From: Alphaproteobacteria bacterium
GTDB lineage: Bacteria; Pseudomonadota; Alphaproteobacteria; Puniceispirillales; Puniceispirillaceae
Assembly: GCA_016780775.1 (NCBI GenBank)
Contig: JADHLI010000001.1
Span: 124,001-188,000 of the forward strand
Length of the DNA: 64,000 nucleotides
Direction of reading: 5' to 3'
The notes below the pieces were generated by a model that ran no database searches, was not told the origin of the DNA, and saw nothing but the letters and a program-made list of their open reading frames with translations. Below are positions 1-10,898 of the stretch, piece by piece. Numbering within the stretch: position 1 is the first letter of the stretch; every line of letters starts with the position of its first letter. A program made the position numbers and the translations under genes.

Positions 1-554
1 ATTATTTGGATGTCTCTGGCCTGTCATTCAAAGATTTTATGGCGGGTAAATTACCTGGCTTTGAAGGCGAATATCCTTCGATGGCTGATTTTGAAGATCA
101 TGTAACTACTGCTTTTCCAGAAGTGCGCTTAAAAGGCTATCTTGAAATGCGCGGCGCTGATGGGGGCAGTTGGGGCAATATTTGTGCCCTGCCTGCCTTG
201 TGGGTTGGTCTGTTATATGATGAAGAGGCGCTAGATGCTGCAGAGGCGCTTATCAAGGGGATAAAAGCAAGCGATGTAGAAGCGGCACGCATGGCGGTTG
301 CAAAAGACGGATTGCAAGCTGAAATGGCAGGGCGTTCTGTTCACAAACTTGCCCATGAGGTACTTGAAATTGCTGAAGCTGGGCTGAAATCGCGCAATCT
401 TCTAGATAGCAAAGGCGAGGATGAGACAAAATATCTTGCCCCTTTGCAAGAAATTGTGAAAAGCGGGAAAACCTATGCAGACATTATGCTAGAGAAATAT
501 CATGGTGCGTGGGATGGAGATATAACGCATATTTTCAAGGAATATCACTATTAG
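1..554 (+). CDS. gshA: Glutamate-cysteine ligase, C-terminal part (5' end outside window)
   Basis: Last ~183 residues of a glutamate-cysteine ligase of the proteobacterial/plant type, which joins Glu and Cys with ATP in the first step of glutathione synthesis in the cytosol. Visible are FKDFMAGK, the family hallmark MRGADGG and then ALPALWVGLLYD. The frame is already open at base 3 (Tyr before the TTG at base 6), and family members carry Tyr-x-Asp-Val here, so that TTG is internal and the true start lies upstream. Intact relatives are about 450 residues. The stop is TAG at 552-554. The MFS gene follows on the same strand after 87 bases. Confidence 0.93.
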   Translation, partial: YLDVSGLSFKDFMAGKLPGFEGEYPSMADFEDHVTTAFPEVRLKGYLEMRGADGGSWGNICALPALWVGLLYDEEALDAAEALIKGIKASDVEAARMAVAKDGLQAEMAGRSVHKLAHEVLEIAEAGLKSRNLLDSKGEDETKYLAPLQEIVKSGKTYADIMLEKYHGAWDGDITHIFKEYHY

Positions 555-641
555 AGCTTGGCTTATAGGGCCTTGTTGATTTAGCCAGATAAAAAAATTT
601 CCCTCCTGAAGCGCAACAGCTAAAGCGCCCGAAAGAATGAG

Positions 642-1823
642 ATGTTTGCACTGCTGCTGATCACTTTTGTGAATTTTGTCGGGATAGGCGCGCTTATTCC
701 TATATTGCCTTATACGGTTATCGAAAATCTCGGATATTCTGAAACGGTAATGACTGCGCTTCTGGCTAGTTTTGCGCTGGCTATGTTTGTCGCCAACCCT
801 ATTTTAGGACGCCTTTCCGACCGGGTGGGGCGGCAGCCTGTTCTGCTGATATCGTTGACTATTGGGACGGCTGCGCATCTGTGGTTTGCCCTAAGTAATG
901 ATATAATATCTATGTTTGCTGCGCGTATCATTGCTGGACTATCAGCAGGGAATATCGGCGTCATTCAGGCGATTATTGCCGATAACTCCAAGCCAGAGGC
1001 GCGGGCACGAATAATGGGTTTTCTGGGTGCGGCAATTGGCTCTGGCTTTGTTCTAGGCCCTGCAATTGGCGGATTGCTTGGTGGTCTTGGCTCTGGGCCT
1101 GTGCATCAGGTTCCGTTTTTGGTCGCTGCCTTATTTTCCTTTATTGCGGTATGTTTGGTGCTGCGTTTGAAATTGCAATCAGTTAAGGGGGCGGTTTCGC
1201 CGGACAGGCAAGGGTTTTTCTTGCTTTTTAAATCTATGTTATCCAGCCCTATCGGTCTTTTTGCGTTGGCTTTTTTCTGCCTCAATCTTGCCTTTGCGCA
1301 AGTCGAAGCTTCTTATGTGCTATTGGTTCGCGATCTATTAGATTTTGGTCCGCGTCAAACCGGCTGGCTATTTACCTATATCGGTGTGTGTATCATCATT
1401 GTACAGGGCGGTCTTATCGGTAAATTGACACGCGCTTTTGGCGAGATGCGTGTGGTAGTAGCAGGTGTTAGCGTGCTGGCCCTCGGCCAGCTTGTGACCA
1501 CGATAATTGCTGGCGGGGATAGCTTGTTTGGCAGCTCTGTCTTTTTGGCAGTGCTGGTCTCCACCAGCTTTGTTTGTGTAGGCTTTGCGCTAATTAATCC
1601 AACCCTGTCTGCCGCATCATCGCATGCTGCGCGTGCAGATCAGATGGGCGGCGCGCTAGGGCTGGTGCAGGGGTTTGGATCAATGGGACAAGTGATAGGC
1701 CTAAGCATCGCCGGTCCTTTGTATCAAGCCGGCTCTGGCCGACTATCGTTTGGCTTTGGCTTTGTTATCACGTGTATGTTGCTGGTGGTGGTTTGGCAGA
1801 TTAAATCACGCCGCACCAGCTAG
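642..1823 (+). CDS. MFS transporter, DHA1/TetA-like drug exporter family
   Basis: A 393-residue major facilitator protein with about 12 hydrophobic helices. MFS motif A, GRLSDRVGR, is at residues 56-64 between helices 2 and 3. A Gly-rich antiporter-type motif (GFVLGPAIGG) follows at about 133-144, typical of 12-helix proton-coupled drug exporters. The protein is expected in the inner membrane. The substrate cannot be read from sequence, and tetracycline-type exporters are only the nearest named relatives. It begins at ATG after a weak purine-rich site and ends 17 bases from the oppositely oriented tldD, so the two genes converge. Confidence 0.88.
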   Translation: MFALLLITFVNFVGIGALIPILPYTVIENLGYSETVMTALLASFALAMFVANPILGRLSDRVGRQPVLLISLTIGTAAHLWFALSNDIISMFAARIIAGLSAGNIGVIQAIIADNSKPEARARIMGFLGAAIGSGFVLGPAIGGLLGGLGSGPVHQVPFLVAALFSFIAVCLVLRLKLQSVKGAVSPDRQGFFLLFKSMLSSPIGLFALAFFCLNLAFAQVEASYVLLVRDLLDFGPRQTGWLFTYIGVCIIIVQGGLIGKLTRAFGEMRVVVAGVSVLALGQLVTTIIAGGDSLFGSSVFLAVLVSTSFVCVGFALINPTLSAASSHAARADQMGGALGLVQGFGSMGQVIGLSIAGPLYQAGSGRLSFGFGFVITCMLLVVVWQIKSRRTS

Positions 1824-1840
1824 CCGGCATATAAAACGGG

Positions 1841-3280
1841 CTAGGCTGCTTCTGTGCCGCCAACAGTGATGCCGCCCATTTTCAAGGTAGGCTGGCCCAC
1901 CCCAACAGGAACAGACTGGCCAGCTTTGCCGCACGTGCCGACCCCTCTATCAAGAGCCATATCATTACCGATCATCGTGATTTTAGACATCGCATCTGGG
2001 CCGCTACCAATAAGGGTTGCCCCTTTTACTGGCGCACCGATTTTACCATTTTCCACCAGATAAGCCTCAGAAGCCGCAAATACAAATTTGCCAGAGGTGA
2101 TATCTACTTGGCCGCCACCAAAATTCACCGCATACAGCCCCTTTTTCATCGAGGAGACGATTTCTTCAGGGTCATGTGCGCCATTTTCCATAAATGTGTT
2201 GGTCATGCGCGGCATCGGCAGATGCGCATAGGATTCGCGCCTGCCATTACCAGTTGCGGCTACGTCCATCAGCCGGGCATTTTGCCTGTCTTGCATATAG
2301 CCTTTTAAAATGCCGTCTTCTATTAAAACATTACGGGCAGAAGCGGTGCCTTCATCATCAATTGTAAGGGAGCCGCGCCGGTCCATCATGGTGCCATCAT
2401 CCACCACCGTTACGCCTTTGGCGGCAACTTGCTCACCAATTCGGCCAGAAAATACAGAGGTGCCTTTGCGGTTAAAATCACCCTCTAGCCCATGCCCCAC
2501 AGCTTCGTGAAGCATCACACCCGGCCAGCCTGCCCCAAGCACTATTTCCATCTCGCCAGCAGGTGCAGAGACCGATTCAAGGTTCAGTAGTGCGATACGC
2601 AAAGCTTCTGATACCTCTGCTTGCCACATAGCATCATCCAGATAGTGGGCAAACATAAAGCGCCCCCCACTGCCGCTAGAGCCTGTTTCCATGCGTCCAT
2701 TTTGTTCTACAACAATGGCCACATTCATGCGCACAAGTGGGCGGATATCTGCATAGCAAGAGCTGTCTGGGCGCATAATCTGTACTGCCTGCCAAGAGCC
2801 AGCAATGCTTGCACTCACCTGACGCACGCGCGGATCCGCGGCTCTGGCATACGCATCTATCTTTTGTAATAGCTCAACCTTATCGGCAAACGGGGTTTCA
2901 GCAAGTGGATTTAAATCACTATACATTGATTTATTATGTCCTGCTTCTGGGGCGAGAGCCAATTGCCCTGCATGACCAGAAGCCACAGAAGATACAGTTT
3001 CAGCGGCGCGGCGCAAAGCGCTCTCGGATAGCTCGCCAGCATGGGCAAAAGCGTCTGCTTCACCGGCGATAGCGCGGAGGCCAAAACCGGCGCTTTGATC
3101 ATATGTAGCCGCTTTTAGCCTGCCATCATCAAAGGCCAGCATTTCAGAATGGCGCATTTCAAGAAATAAGTCTCCATCATCTGCGCCGTTTAGGCAGTTT
3201 GAAACAATCTCGCGCGTTCTATCTTTATCAAGTCCGGTTTGTCCAAAAAACAGGGCATCTGTTTGGTCGATAAGCGTCAT
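1841..3280 (-). CDS. tldD: Metalloprotease TldD
   Basis: A 479-residue TldD, the partner of PmbA/TldE in a cytosolic zinc protease that degrades or matures small unfolded peptides. The zinc motif HEAVGH is at residues 258-263, and a conserved Cys near residue 450 (GVGTCGKAGQ) matches the third metal ligand of the family. DDGTMMDRRGSLTIDDEGT, typical of TldD, lies just after the active site. Length is normal for the family. No pmbA is present in the window. In alphaproteobacteria tldD commonly sits next to the coxB operon, as here, in divergent orientation. Confidence 0.96.
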   Translation of the reverse strand: MTLIDQTDALFFGQTGLDKDRTREIVSNCLNGADDGDLFLEMRHSEMLAFDDGRLKAATYDQSAGFGLRAIAGEADAFAHAGELSESALRRAAETVSSVASGHAGQLALAPEAGHNKSMYSDLNPLAETPFADKVELLQKIDAYARAADPRVRQVSASIAGSWQAVQIMRPDSSCYADIRPLVRMNVAIVVEQNGRMETGSSGSGGRFMFAHYLDDAMWQAEVSEALRIALLNLESVSAPAGEMEIVLGAGWPGVMLHEAVGHGLEGDFNRKGTSVFSGRIGEQVAAKGVTVVDDGTMMDRRGSLTIDDEGTASARNVLIEDGILKGYMQDRQNARLMDVAATGNGRRESYAHLPMPRMTNTFMENGAHDPEEIVSSMKKGLYAVNFGGGQVDITSGKFVFAASEAYLVENGKIGAPVKGATLIGSGPDAMSKITMIGNDMALDRGVGTCGKAGQSVPVGVGQPTLKMGGITVGGTEAA

Positions 3281-3605
3281 AGCGGTGCCTTTTTAATTTG
3301 CAGCACATTTTTTGCACAAACATGCCGGATGAAAACCTTAGATGATAATGGTTGGTTTGGTGCTTTCTTTCAAGTGGGGCGCGTGAAAAGAAGTCGTTTA
3401 CGCTATGATTCTCCCCCGAACTTTGCGCCCTGCAAAAAAAACGCGCGACAGGCCGTCGCAGTGGCTTTTCATGAGCAAAAAAAACCGCTAGAAGGGTGGA
3501 AGTAATATCAACTGATCGACCCGGCCGTTCTGCTTTATCTTATTTTAATGCGCGGCGCTGTAGTTAATCCGGTCAACTGATCCTTACGTCGAAGGGGGAA
3601 AAAAG
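3281..3605. other. Gene-free divergent region between tldD and coxB
   Basis: 325 bases without a convincing gene. The region carries two A-runs (near 3434 and 3477) and must hold the promoters for tldD (leftward) and the cytochrome oxidase operon (rightward), but no -35/-10 pair of good quality was found. A strong ribosome-binding site, GAAGGGGG at 3591-3598, precedes the coxB ATG at 3606 by 7 bases. An open frame at 3239-3505 starts inside tldD antisense and has no family features. Confidence 0.6.
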
Positions 3606-4442
3606 ATGAATTTGCGCAGCCTTCTATCTGCCGCCATGTCGGTTATGATGGCTTTTGGTTTACTGTTTGCGGGTGCAGCCTTTGCTGCTGAACCTCAGCC
3701 ATGGCAGCTAGGCCTTCAAGATCCAGCAGGCTCTATCGCTGAAAAAGCAACCAGCCTGCATAATATGTTGCTGATTATTATCACCGCCATTTCTTTATTT
3801 GTGCTAGCGTTGTTGGTTTACGTTTGCGTACGTTTTCGTCGTTCTGCAAACCCTAACCCCTCAAAGACATCGCATAACACCGTTATTGAGATTTTATGGA
3901 CGGTTGTGCCGGTACTGATTCTGGTCGTGATTGCGGTGCCATCCTTCCAGCTTCTGTATTATATGGACAAGACTAAAGATACAGAGATGGTCATCAAGGT
4001 TACGGGGAATCAGTGGTACTGGAATTATGAATATCCAGATGAAGGGGTGTCTTTTGACAGCTACCTTGTTGATGAAGAAGACCTTGGTGAGGACGAAATT
4101 CGCCTGCTGAGCGTTGATAACCCTATGGTTGTTCCGGCAGGTACCCGCATCAAGTTGCTGGTAACTGGCAATGATGTGATGCATTCCTTCTTTGTGCCGT
4201 CTCTAGCTGTTCAGATTTATTCTATCGCTGGGCGTATTAACGAAGCTTGGATTGATGTGCCAGAAGGCACGAAGAAATATTATGGGCAGTGTAATCAGAT
4301 TTGCGGCGTAAACCACGCCTATATGCCAATTGTTGTTCAGGCATTGAATGAGGCTGATTACGCTGAATGGCTGTTGAATGCCAAAGAAGAGTTTGCTTCT
4401 GCAGAAGTGCCGAGCGAGACGCTTCTGGCTTCAGCTAACTAA
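3606..4442 (+). CDS. coxB: Cytochrome c oxidase subunit II
   Basis: A 278-residue subunit II of aa3-type oxidase, which takes electrons from cytochrome c through the binuclear CuA centre on the periplasmic side. It has a cleavable signal peptide (to about residue 28, AFA/AEP), two membrane helices at roughly 53-75 and 95-120, then the cupredoxin domain. CuA ligands seen are His in DVMHSFFVPS and the two Cys of GQCNQICG (C229 and C233), followed by NHAYMP with the last His and Met. The residue between the cysteines that is normally Glu is Gln here (codon 4296-4298). First gene of the oxidase operon, with a strong SD. Confidence 0.97.
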   Translation: MNLRSLLSAAMSVMMAFGLLFAGAAFAAEPQPWQLGLQDPAGSIAEKATSLHNMLLIIITAISLFVLALLVYVCVRFRRSANPNPSKTSHNTVIEILWTVVPVLILVVIAVPSFQLLYYMDKTKDTEMVIKVTGNQWYWNYEYPDEGVSFDSYLVDEEDLGEDEIRLLSVDNPMVVPAGTRIKLLVTGNDVMHSFFVPSLAVQIYSIAGRINEAWIDVPEGTKKYYGQCNQICGVNHAYMPIVVQALNEADYAEWLLNAKEEFASAEVPSETLLASAN

Positions 4443-4469
4443 TTTTTATTTGTGAGAGCAGGGAGATAA

Positions 4470-6065
<1,596 letters not shown>

Positions 6066-6102
6066 GGCTTAGCAGGGTAGCGTTTAACAGGGATAAAACC
6101 TT

Positions 6103-7020
6103 ATGACACAGCAAATCATACAGGCCGAAACACAGCTGACTGTTGCAGAAAAACCTGCAACAGTCGGTGAGTTTTTCCAGTTGATGAAGCCACGTGTTAT
6201 GAGCCTTGTTATATTCACTGGTTTTGCCGGCATGTTTCTAGCTCCGGGGTCAATGCACCCCTTGCTAGCGGCGATTGCCCTATTTGCTATAGCTGCGGGT
6301 GCTGGCGCGTCTGGTGCTATTAATCAATGGTATGACCGCGATATTGATGCGTTGATGAGCCGAACACGCAGCCGGCCTATTCCGGCTGGGCGGGTTGAGC
6401 CAGCAGAAGCACTGGGCTTTGGGATTGTTATCTCCTTTTTGTCCGTGCTTCTTCTTACTATAGCCAGCAATCTTCTGGCTGGTGGGTTACTGGCCTTTAC
6501 TATCTTTTTTTATGCGGTAATTTACACCGTTTGGTTAAAGCGCAGCACTGCCCAGAATATTGTTATTGGCGGTGCGGCAGGGGCTCTGCCGCCAATGGTG
6601 GGATGGGCTGCGGTAACGGGCAGTATATCTATTGAGCCTATCGCGCTTTTTGCTTTAATTTTTGTCTGGACGCCGCCGCATTTCTGGGCGCTGGCACTGG
6701 TCAAGAACGATGATTACCGTGATGCAGGTGTGCCGATGCTGCCAGTAGTTGCTGGCAAGGCTGAAACCCGCAAACAGATTTTAATCTATGCGCTGATTCT
6801 AGCGCCAACAGGTCTCACGCCGTATATGTTGGCAATGGCAAGTGTGGGCTATGGTGCGGTTGCGGCTCTATTGGGCGTTTATTTTGTGCATCTATCTTTT
6901 AAGCTTTATCGCCAGCCTAGTGATAAGGCCGCGTGGAAGCTGTTTAAGTTTTCAATTTTCTATTTATTTATTTTATTCGCAGCCCTTATCATCGACCGGG
7001 TGGCGATAGGATTATTTTAA
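6103..7020 (+). CDS. ctaB: Protoheme IX farnesyltransferase (heme O synthase)
   Basis: A 305-residue UbiA-family membrane enzyme that farnesylates protoheme to heme O, the precursor of heme A in the oxidase encoded upstream. The prenyl-diphosphate binding motif [15 protein letters not shown] is near residue 80, and the second Asp-containing loop ([12 protein letters not shown]) is near residue 205. About nine hydrophobic helices are visible. It lies 37 bases after ctaD in the same operon. Its position and length are the standard ones for alphaproteobacterial cox operons. Confidence 0.96.
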   Translation: MTQQIIQAETQLTVAEKPATVGEFFQLMKPRVMSLVIFTGFAGMFLAPGSMHPLLAAIALFAIAAGAGASGAINQWYDRDIDALMSRTRSRPIPAGRVEPAEALGFGIVISFLSVLLLTIASNLLAGGLLAFTIFFYAVIYTVWLKRSTAQNIVIGGAAGALPPMVGWAAVTGSISIEPIALFALIFVWTPPHFWALALVKNDDYRDAGVPMLPVVAGKAETRKQILIYALILAPTGLTPYMLAMASVGYGAVAALLGVYFVHLSFKLYRQPSDKAAWKLFKFSIFYLFILFAALIIDRVAIGLF

Positions 7021-7049
7021 GCAATTAACAGATTTTGGATTAGGATAAA

Positions 7050-7184
7050 ATGGCCCAGCAAGACCCAAAGACAGGCAAAGAAATGCAGCAGATGAGCCGC
7101 AAGCGTAATCTGTGGGTGCTAGGGCTGATCTTCGGATTTGCAGTGCTGATTTATCTGGTCACAATCTTGCGGATGGAAGGCTAA
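7050..7184 (+). CDS. Small single-helix protein of the cox operon (CoxF-like)
   Basis: A 44-residue reading frame, ATG at 7050 to TAA at 7182-7184. It has a charged N-terminus (MAQQDPKTGKEMQQMSRKRN) and then one membrane helix at about residues 21-40, ending in RMEG. Small one-helix proteins of this kind lie between ctaB and ctaG in many alphaproteobacterial oxidase operons and are called CoxF. Their exact role is not settled, and an assembly or stability role is inferred from position. A purine-rich site (AGGATAAA) precedes the ATG, and the stop is 6 bases before the next start, consistent with tight coupling. Confidence 0.8.
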   Translation: MAQQDPKTGKEMQQMSRKRNLWVLGLIFGFAVLIYLVTILRMEG

Positions 7185-7190
7185 GGTTTT

Positions 7191-7760
7191 ATGAGCGAGC
7201 TTGCCTCTGACAAAATCTATGAAGCGGCTACCGGCCATCGCAATCGTCGTTTACTGGCGGTATTGGCGCTTGTGGTAGCCGGAATGGTGGGCTTGGCCTT
7301 TGCCTCTGTGCCGCTTTATCGGCTGTTTTGTCAGGTTACTGGCTTTGGGGGTACCACACAGGTTGCCGAAGCTGCGCCGTCGCAAGTGGCAACTGGCTTA
7401 CCGCCTGTATCCGTGCGGTTTGATGCTAATGTCAGCCCAGCCCTAAAGTGGGCATTTATTCCAGTTAGCGCGCCAGTTAGTTTGGTTCCAGGGGAGCAGA
7501 CAACAATTTTATATCGCGCAACAAATATCGGTACAGCGCCTTCAACCGGCACCGCTACCTTTAATGTAACACCGCAAAAAGCTGGACCCTATTTTATGAA
7601 AATAGAATGTTTCTGTTTTACGGAGCAGACATTGCAGCCTGGCGAATCGATGGATATGCCAGTATCCTTTTTTGTGGATAGCGAAATCGGTACCGATACA
7701 AATACGATGGATGTGCACGAAATTGTTCTGTCCTATACTTTTTTTGAGGCAAGGACGTGA
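7191..7760 (+). CDS. ctaG: Cytochrome c oxidase assembly protein CtaG/Cox11
   Basis: A 189-residue Cox11 family copper chaperone that delivers Cu to the CuB site of subunit I. It has one N-terminal membrane anchor at about residues 21-40, directly followed by the conserved PLYRLFCQVTGFGG, then a periplasmic immunoglobulin-like domain. The copper-binding pair is C140 and C142 in ECFCF. The C-terminal part (FFVDSEI... and the closing beta strand) is normal. Start ATG is 6 bases after the small upstream gene. Length matches the family. Confidence 0.96.
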   Translation: MSELASDKIYEAATGHRNRRLLAVLALVVAGMVGLAFASVPLYRLFCQVTGFGGTTQVAEAAPSQVATGLPPVSVRFDANVSPALKWAFIPVSAPVSLVPGEQTTILYRATNIGTAPSTGTATFNVTPQKAGPYFMKIECFCFTEQTLQPGESMDMPVSFFVDSEIGTDTNTMDVHEIVLSYTFFEART

Positions 7761-7832
7761 AAAAGGGCGTTCTATAGAATTTAATTTGATCTGCCAGTCG
7801 GAGGGGACAGGCTTTTTCTTGAGGAGAAGAAT

Positions 7833-8618
7833 ATGAGTGGATCACAACAACATCCTTATCATCTGGTAGAACCTAGCCCATGGCCTGCGGTTGGTTCTGC
7901 TGCTGCATTTATCACGGCTATCGGTGGGGTAATGTTTATGCATGAGCGCGCCTATGGCGAGCATGTGATGGGCATTGGACTAGCACTAGTATTGATGACC
8001 ATGTTTATGTGGTGGCGCGATGTCGTGCGTGAGGCAGAATATCAAGGCCATCACACGCCAATAGTTCAGGTGGGTATGCGCTATGGCATGATGCTGTTTA
8101 TCGCATCAGAAGTCATGTTCTTTGTTGCTTTTTTCTGGGCGTTCTTTGACCGTTCTTTTTATCCAGCAGGGGGTGTTTGGCCGCCTGAGGGGATTGAGAC
8201 CTTCAACCCGTTTGACCTGCCTTTGATTAACACGCTGGTATTGTTGCTTAGCGGCTGTACGGTAACCTGGTCGCACCATGCGCTGCTTCAGAATAATCGC
8301 CGGGACTTTATTACTGGCCTTGTGCTGACAGTAGTTTTGGGTGCGCTATTTACGGGTTTGCAGGCATTAGAATATAGCCATGCCCCGTTTGGCTTTACAG
8401 ATGGTATTTACCCCTCTGTCTTTTATATGGCGACAGGCTTTCATGGCTTTCATGTTTTGGTAGGGACCTTGTTCTTAACAGTTTGTTTGATCCGCGGCCT
8501 GAAAGGGCATTTCACCGCAGAGCAGCATTTTGGTTTTGAAGCGGCTGCTTGGTACTGGCATTTTGTTGATGTGGTCTGGTTATTCCTGTTCGTAGCGGTT
8601 TACTGGTGGGGCGGCTGA
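7833..8618 (+). CDS. ctaE: Cytochrome c oxidase subunit III
   Basis: A 261-residue subunit III with seven membrane helices, a non-redox subunit that stabilises subunit I and supports proton uptake. Family signatures are FFVAFFWAFFDRSFYP, the SEVMFF region with the membrane Glu, TGFHGFHVLVGT and the terminal WYWHFVDVVWLFLF. SD GAGGAGA lies just upstream of ATG. It is the last gene of the oxidase operon and is followed 38 bases downstream by a strong hairpin terminator. Confidence 0.97.
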   Translation: MSGSQQHPYHLVEPSPWPAVGSAAAFITAIGGVMFMHERAYGEHVMGIGLALVLMTMFMWWRDVVREAEYQGHHTPIVQVGMRYGMMLFIASEVMFFVAFFWAFFDRSFYPAGGVWPPEGIETFNPFDLPLINTLVLLLSGCTVTWSHHALLQNNRRDFITGLVLTVVLGALFTGLQALEYSHAPFGFTDGIYPSVFYMATGFHGFHVLVGTLFLTVCLIRGLKGHFTAEQHFGFEAAAWYWHFVDVVWLFLFVAVYWWGG

Positions 8619-8656
8619 TTGCCCAGCTTACAATGCTAAAAACATAACAAATATAT

Positions 8657-8696
8657 AAATCGGCCTCAGCACTTGCAGTTGTAGGCCGATTTTCTT
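8657..8696 (+). terminator. Hairpin terminator closing the cytochrome oxidase operon
   Basis: A perfect 10-bp inverted repeat, AAATCGGCCT at 8657-8666 and AGGCCGATTT at 8683-8692, with a 16-base loop and a T-rich run after the stem. It separates ctaE from the SURF1 gene, so SURF1 may have its own promoter or rely on read-through. Confidence 0.8.
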
Positions 8697-8750
8697 ATTC
8701 TGCGCATGCGATTGCACTTCCCCTCTCTTTTTTATTGTCAGGTTTTGCCA

Positions 8751-9473
8751 ATGTATTTCAGACCTTTTTTATGGCTCACGCTCTTCAGCATTCCAGCATT
8801 GCTGGTTTTGCTCGCGCTCGGCTTCTGGCAACTTGATAGGCTGGCATGGAAAACAGAGCTGATAAATAATTTTAACGCGCGTGCAAATGCACCGGCTATT
8901 TTGCCGCCTGAAAATGATGCTCCGCTTGCCCCTATAGAGTTTCAAAATTTACAGCTTACTGGATATTACCTGCATGATATGGAACGGTATCTAACTGGAC
9001 GCACCTATGAAGGAAATGCAGGTTTTCATGTGGTTACCCCGTTTCGGTCTCAAGCTGGAAAGCTGATATTTGTTAATCGGGGCTGGGTATCAGAGGCCTA
9101 CCGTAACCCGGATAAGCGGCCATTTTCGATTGAAGATAAAGAGGTTACTATTCGCGCTGTTTTACGGCTACCACAGCAAAAGGGCTATTTTGTTCCAGAG
9201 AATGAGCCAGATAGAGGCTTTTGGTTTACTTTGAAGCCCCATGAGCTCGCAACTCATCTGGGCTTGGATGAGGCTATTACCAGCTATTATGCAGATCAGA
9301 TTCGGGAGGGCGATGTGTTAACATTGCCGATCGCGGCGACTATGCATATTGAGGTGCGTAATACGCATTTAAATTACGCGCTAACATGGTTTGGTATCGC
9401 TCTGTCCTTGATAGGGGTATATTTTGCTTATCATGTAAATGCGGGCAGGTTTGGTTTTCGTAAAAGCCCATAA
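8751..9473 (+). CDS. SURF1 family cytochrome oxidase assembly protein
   Basis: A SURF1-like protein of about 240 residues that assists insertion of heme A into oxidase subunit I. It has the family layout: an N-terminal helix ending in the conserved ALGFWQLDRLAWK, a periplasmic domain containing GRTYEGNAGFHVVTPF and FVNRGWV, and a C-terminal helix after NTHLNYALTWF. I place the start at ATG 8751 (MYFRPFLW), which matches where relatives begin. An in-frame ATG at 8706 would add 15 residues that look non-conserved. It follows the cox operon across a terminator. Confidence 0.93.
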   Translation: MYFRPFLWLTLFSIPALLVLLALGFWQLDRLAWKTELINNFNARANAPAILPPENDAPLAPIEFQNLQLTGYYLHDMERYLTGRTYEGNAGFHVVTPFRSQAGKLIFVNRGWVSEAYRNPDKRPFSIEDKEVTIRAVLRLPQQKGYFVPENEPDRGFWFTLKPHELATHLGLDEAITSYYADQIREGDVLTLPIAATMHIEVRNTHLNYALTWFGIALSLIGVYFAYHVNAGRFGFRKSP

Positions 9474-9491
9474 TGAGTGAGACAAAGCAAG

Positions 9492-10898
9492 ATGGAATAT
9501 ATTAGCACTAGAGGCAAAGATGGCCCACTTAGTTTTGAAGATGCCCTATTAAATGGGTTGGCGCGTGATGGCGGGTTGTATTTACCCACCCAATGGCCCT
9601 GTTTTAGTGCGGCTGAAATACGGGCTATGCGCGGTCAATCTTATGTGAAAATCGCAGGTCAGATTATGTCGCGCTTTACCGATGGTGAGGTGCATGAAGA
9701 TCAGATAGCTGAAATTGCAGCGGATGCTTATCGCGGCTTTACCCATAAAGAGATAGCGCCTCTAAAGGCTATGGAGCAGGATATCCATGTTCTGGAGCTG
9801 TTTTATGGACCAACTATCGCCTTTAAAGATTATGCGATGCAGTTTCTATCGCGTGCGTTTGATACAGCCCTTAGCCGCCAGAATAGGCAGGCTGTTATTC
9901 TAGGAGCAACCAGCGGCGATACAGGCTCTGCTGCGCTAGAAGCCTTTCGTGGGCGGGAGGCGGTAGATGTCTTTATCCTGTTCCCAGAGGGGCGGGTCTC
10001 ACCAGTTCAACAAAAACAGATGACTTCTGTGCGTGATGCAGGCGTGTATGCTATCGCTGTTAAGGGGGATTTTGATGATTGTCAGGCACTGGTTAAGGCC
10101 TGTTTCAATGATGCAGCTTTCCGCGATAAGGTCGGGCTATCGGCAGTAAATTCCATTAATTGGGCACGTTTGATGCCGCAGATTGTCTATTACTTCACCT
10201 CTGCCTTGGCACTTGGCGCCCCAGATAAGCCGGTGGCATTTTCTGTGCCTACAGGCAATTTTGGGAATGTATTTGCAGGGTGGGTTGCCATGCAAATGGG
10301 CTTGCCTGTTGAACGCTTTATTGTCTCTTCAAATCGCAATGATATCTTAACGCGTTTTTTTGAAGGCGGGGTGATGGAGCGCCGGGATGTGCATCCCTCG
10401 CTTAGCCCGTCTATGGATATTCAGGTCTCTTCCAATTTTGAGCGATTGCTGTTTGAATTATTAGATCGCAACGGTGAGGCGGTAGCAGCTGCGATGCAGA
10501 GCTTTTCTGAAACAGGCCGCTTTTCAGTAGAAGATAAAGTGTTGCAATCAGCCTTGCAGGTCTTTTCAGGCTATTGTTTGGATGATGCGGGTACCACAGC
10601 GGAGATTAAACGCTGTTTTGATACGCATAACTATTTGATTGACCCGCATAGCGCGGTGGGGCTAGCCGCTGCACGAAATGCGCGCAGGACAAATTTGGTT
10701 GCTAAAGACACCCCCATCATTAGCCTAGCTTGCGCACATCCTGCAAAATTCCCAGATGCAGTGCATAATGCAAGCGGCCAGATGCCTGAATTGCCAGATG
10801 AGCTAGCAGATTTGATGAGCCGTGATGAGCAGATGTTAACCGCGCCAAATGATATGGCTGCGGTACAAAAGCTGGTTCTGGAACATAGGCGCGGCTAA
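9492..10898 (+). CDS. thrC: Threonine synthase
   Basis: A 468-residue PLP enzyme converting O-phosphohomoserine to threonine. The N-terminus MEYISTRG is diagnostic for the fungal/gram-negative type. The PLP lysine is K112 in PTIAFKD. ATSGDTGSAALEAF (phosphate binding) and SVPTGNFGNVFAGW are also present. An in-frame GTG at 9477 would add five residues; the ATG at 9492 is preferred because the family starts at MxYIST. The TAA stop shares its last A with the ATG of the M16 peptidase, so the two genes are translationally coupled. Confidence 0.96.
   Translation: MEYISTRGKDGPLSFEDALLNGLARDGGLYLPTQWPCFSAAEIRAMRGQSYVKIAGQIMSRFTDGEVHEDQIAEIAADAYRGFTHKEIAPLKAMEQDIHVLELFYGPTIAFKDYAMQFLSRAFDTALSRQNRQAVILGATSGDTGSAALEAFRGREAVDVFILFPEGRVSPVQQKQMTSVRDAGVYAIAVKGDFDDCQALVKACFNDAAFRDKVGLSAVNSINWARLMPQIVYYFTSALALGAPDKPVAFSVPTGNFGNVFAGWVAMQMGLPVERFIVSSNRNDILTRFFEGGVMERRDVHPSLSPSMDIQVSSNFERLLFELLDRNGEAVAAAMQSFSETGRFSVEDKVLQSALQVFSGYCLDDAGTTAEIKRCFDTHNYLIDPHSAVGLAAARNARRTNLVAKDTPIISLACAHPAKFPDAVHNASGQMPELPDELADLMSRDEQMLTAPNDMAAVQKLVLEHRRG

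Noticed and set aside
3239..3505. 88-codon open frame between tldD and coxB
   Set aside because: It begins inside tldD on the opposite strand, has no ribosome site or recognisable domain, and its composition looks random. Treated as non-coding.
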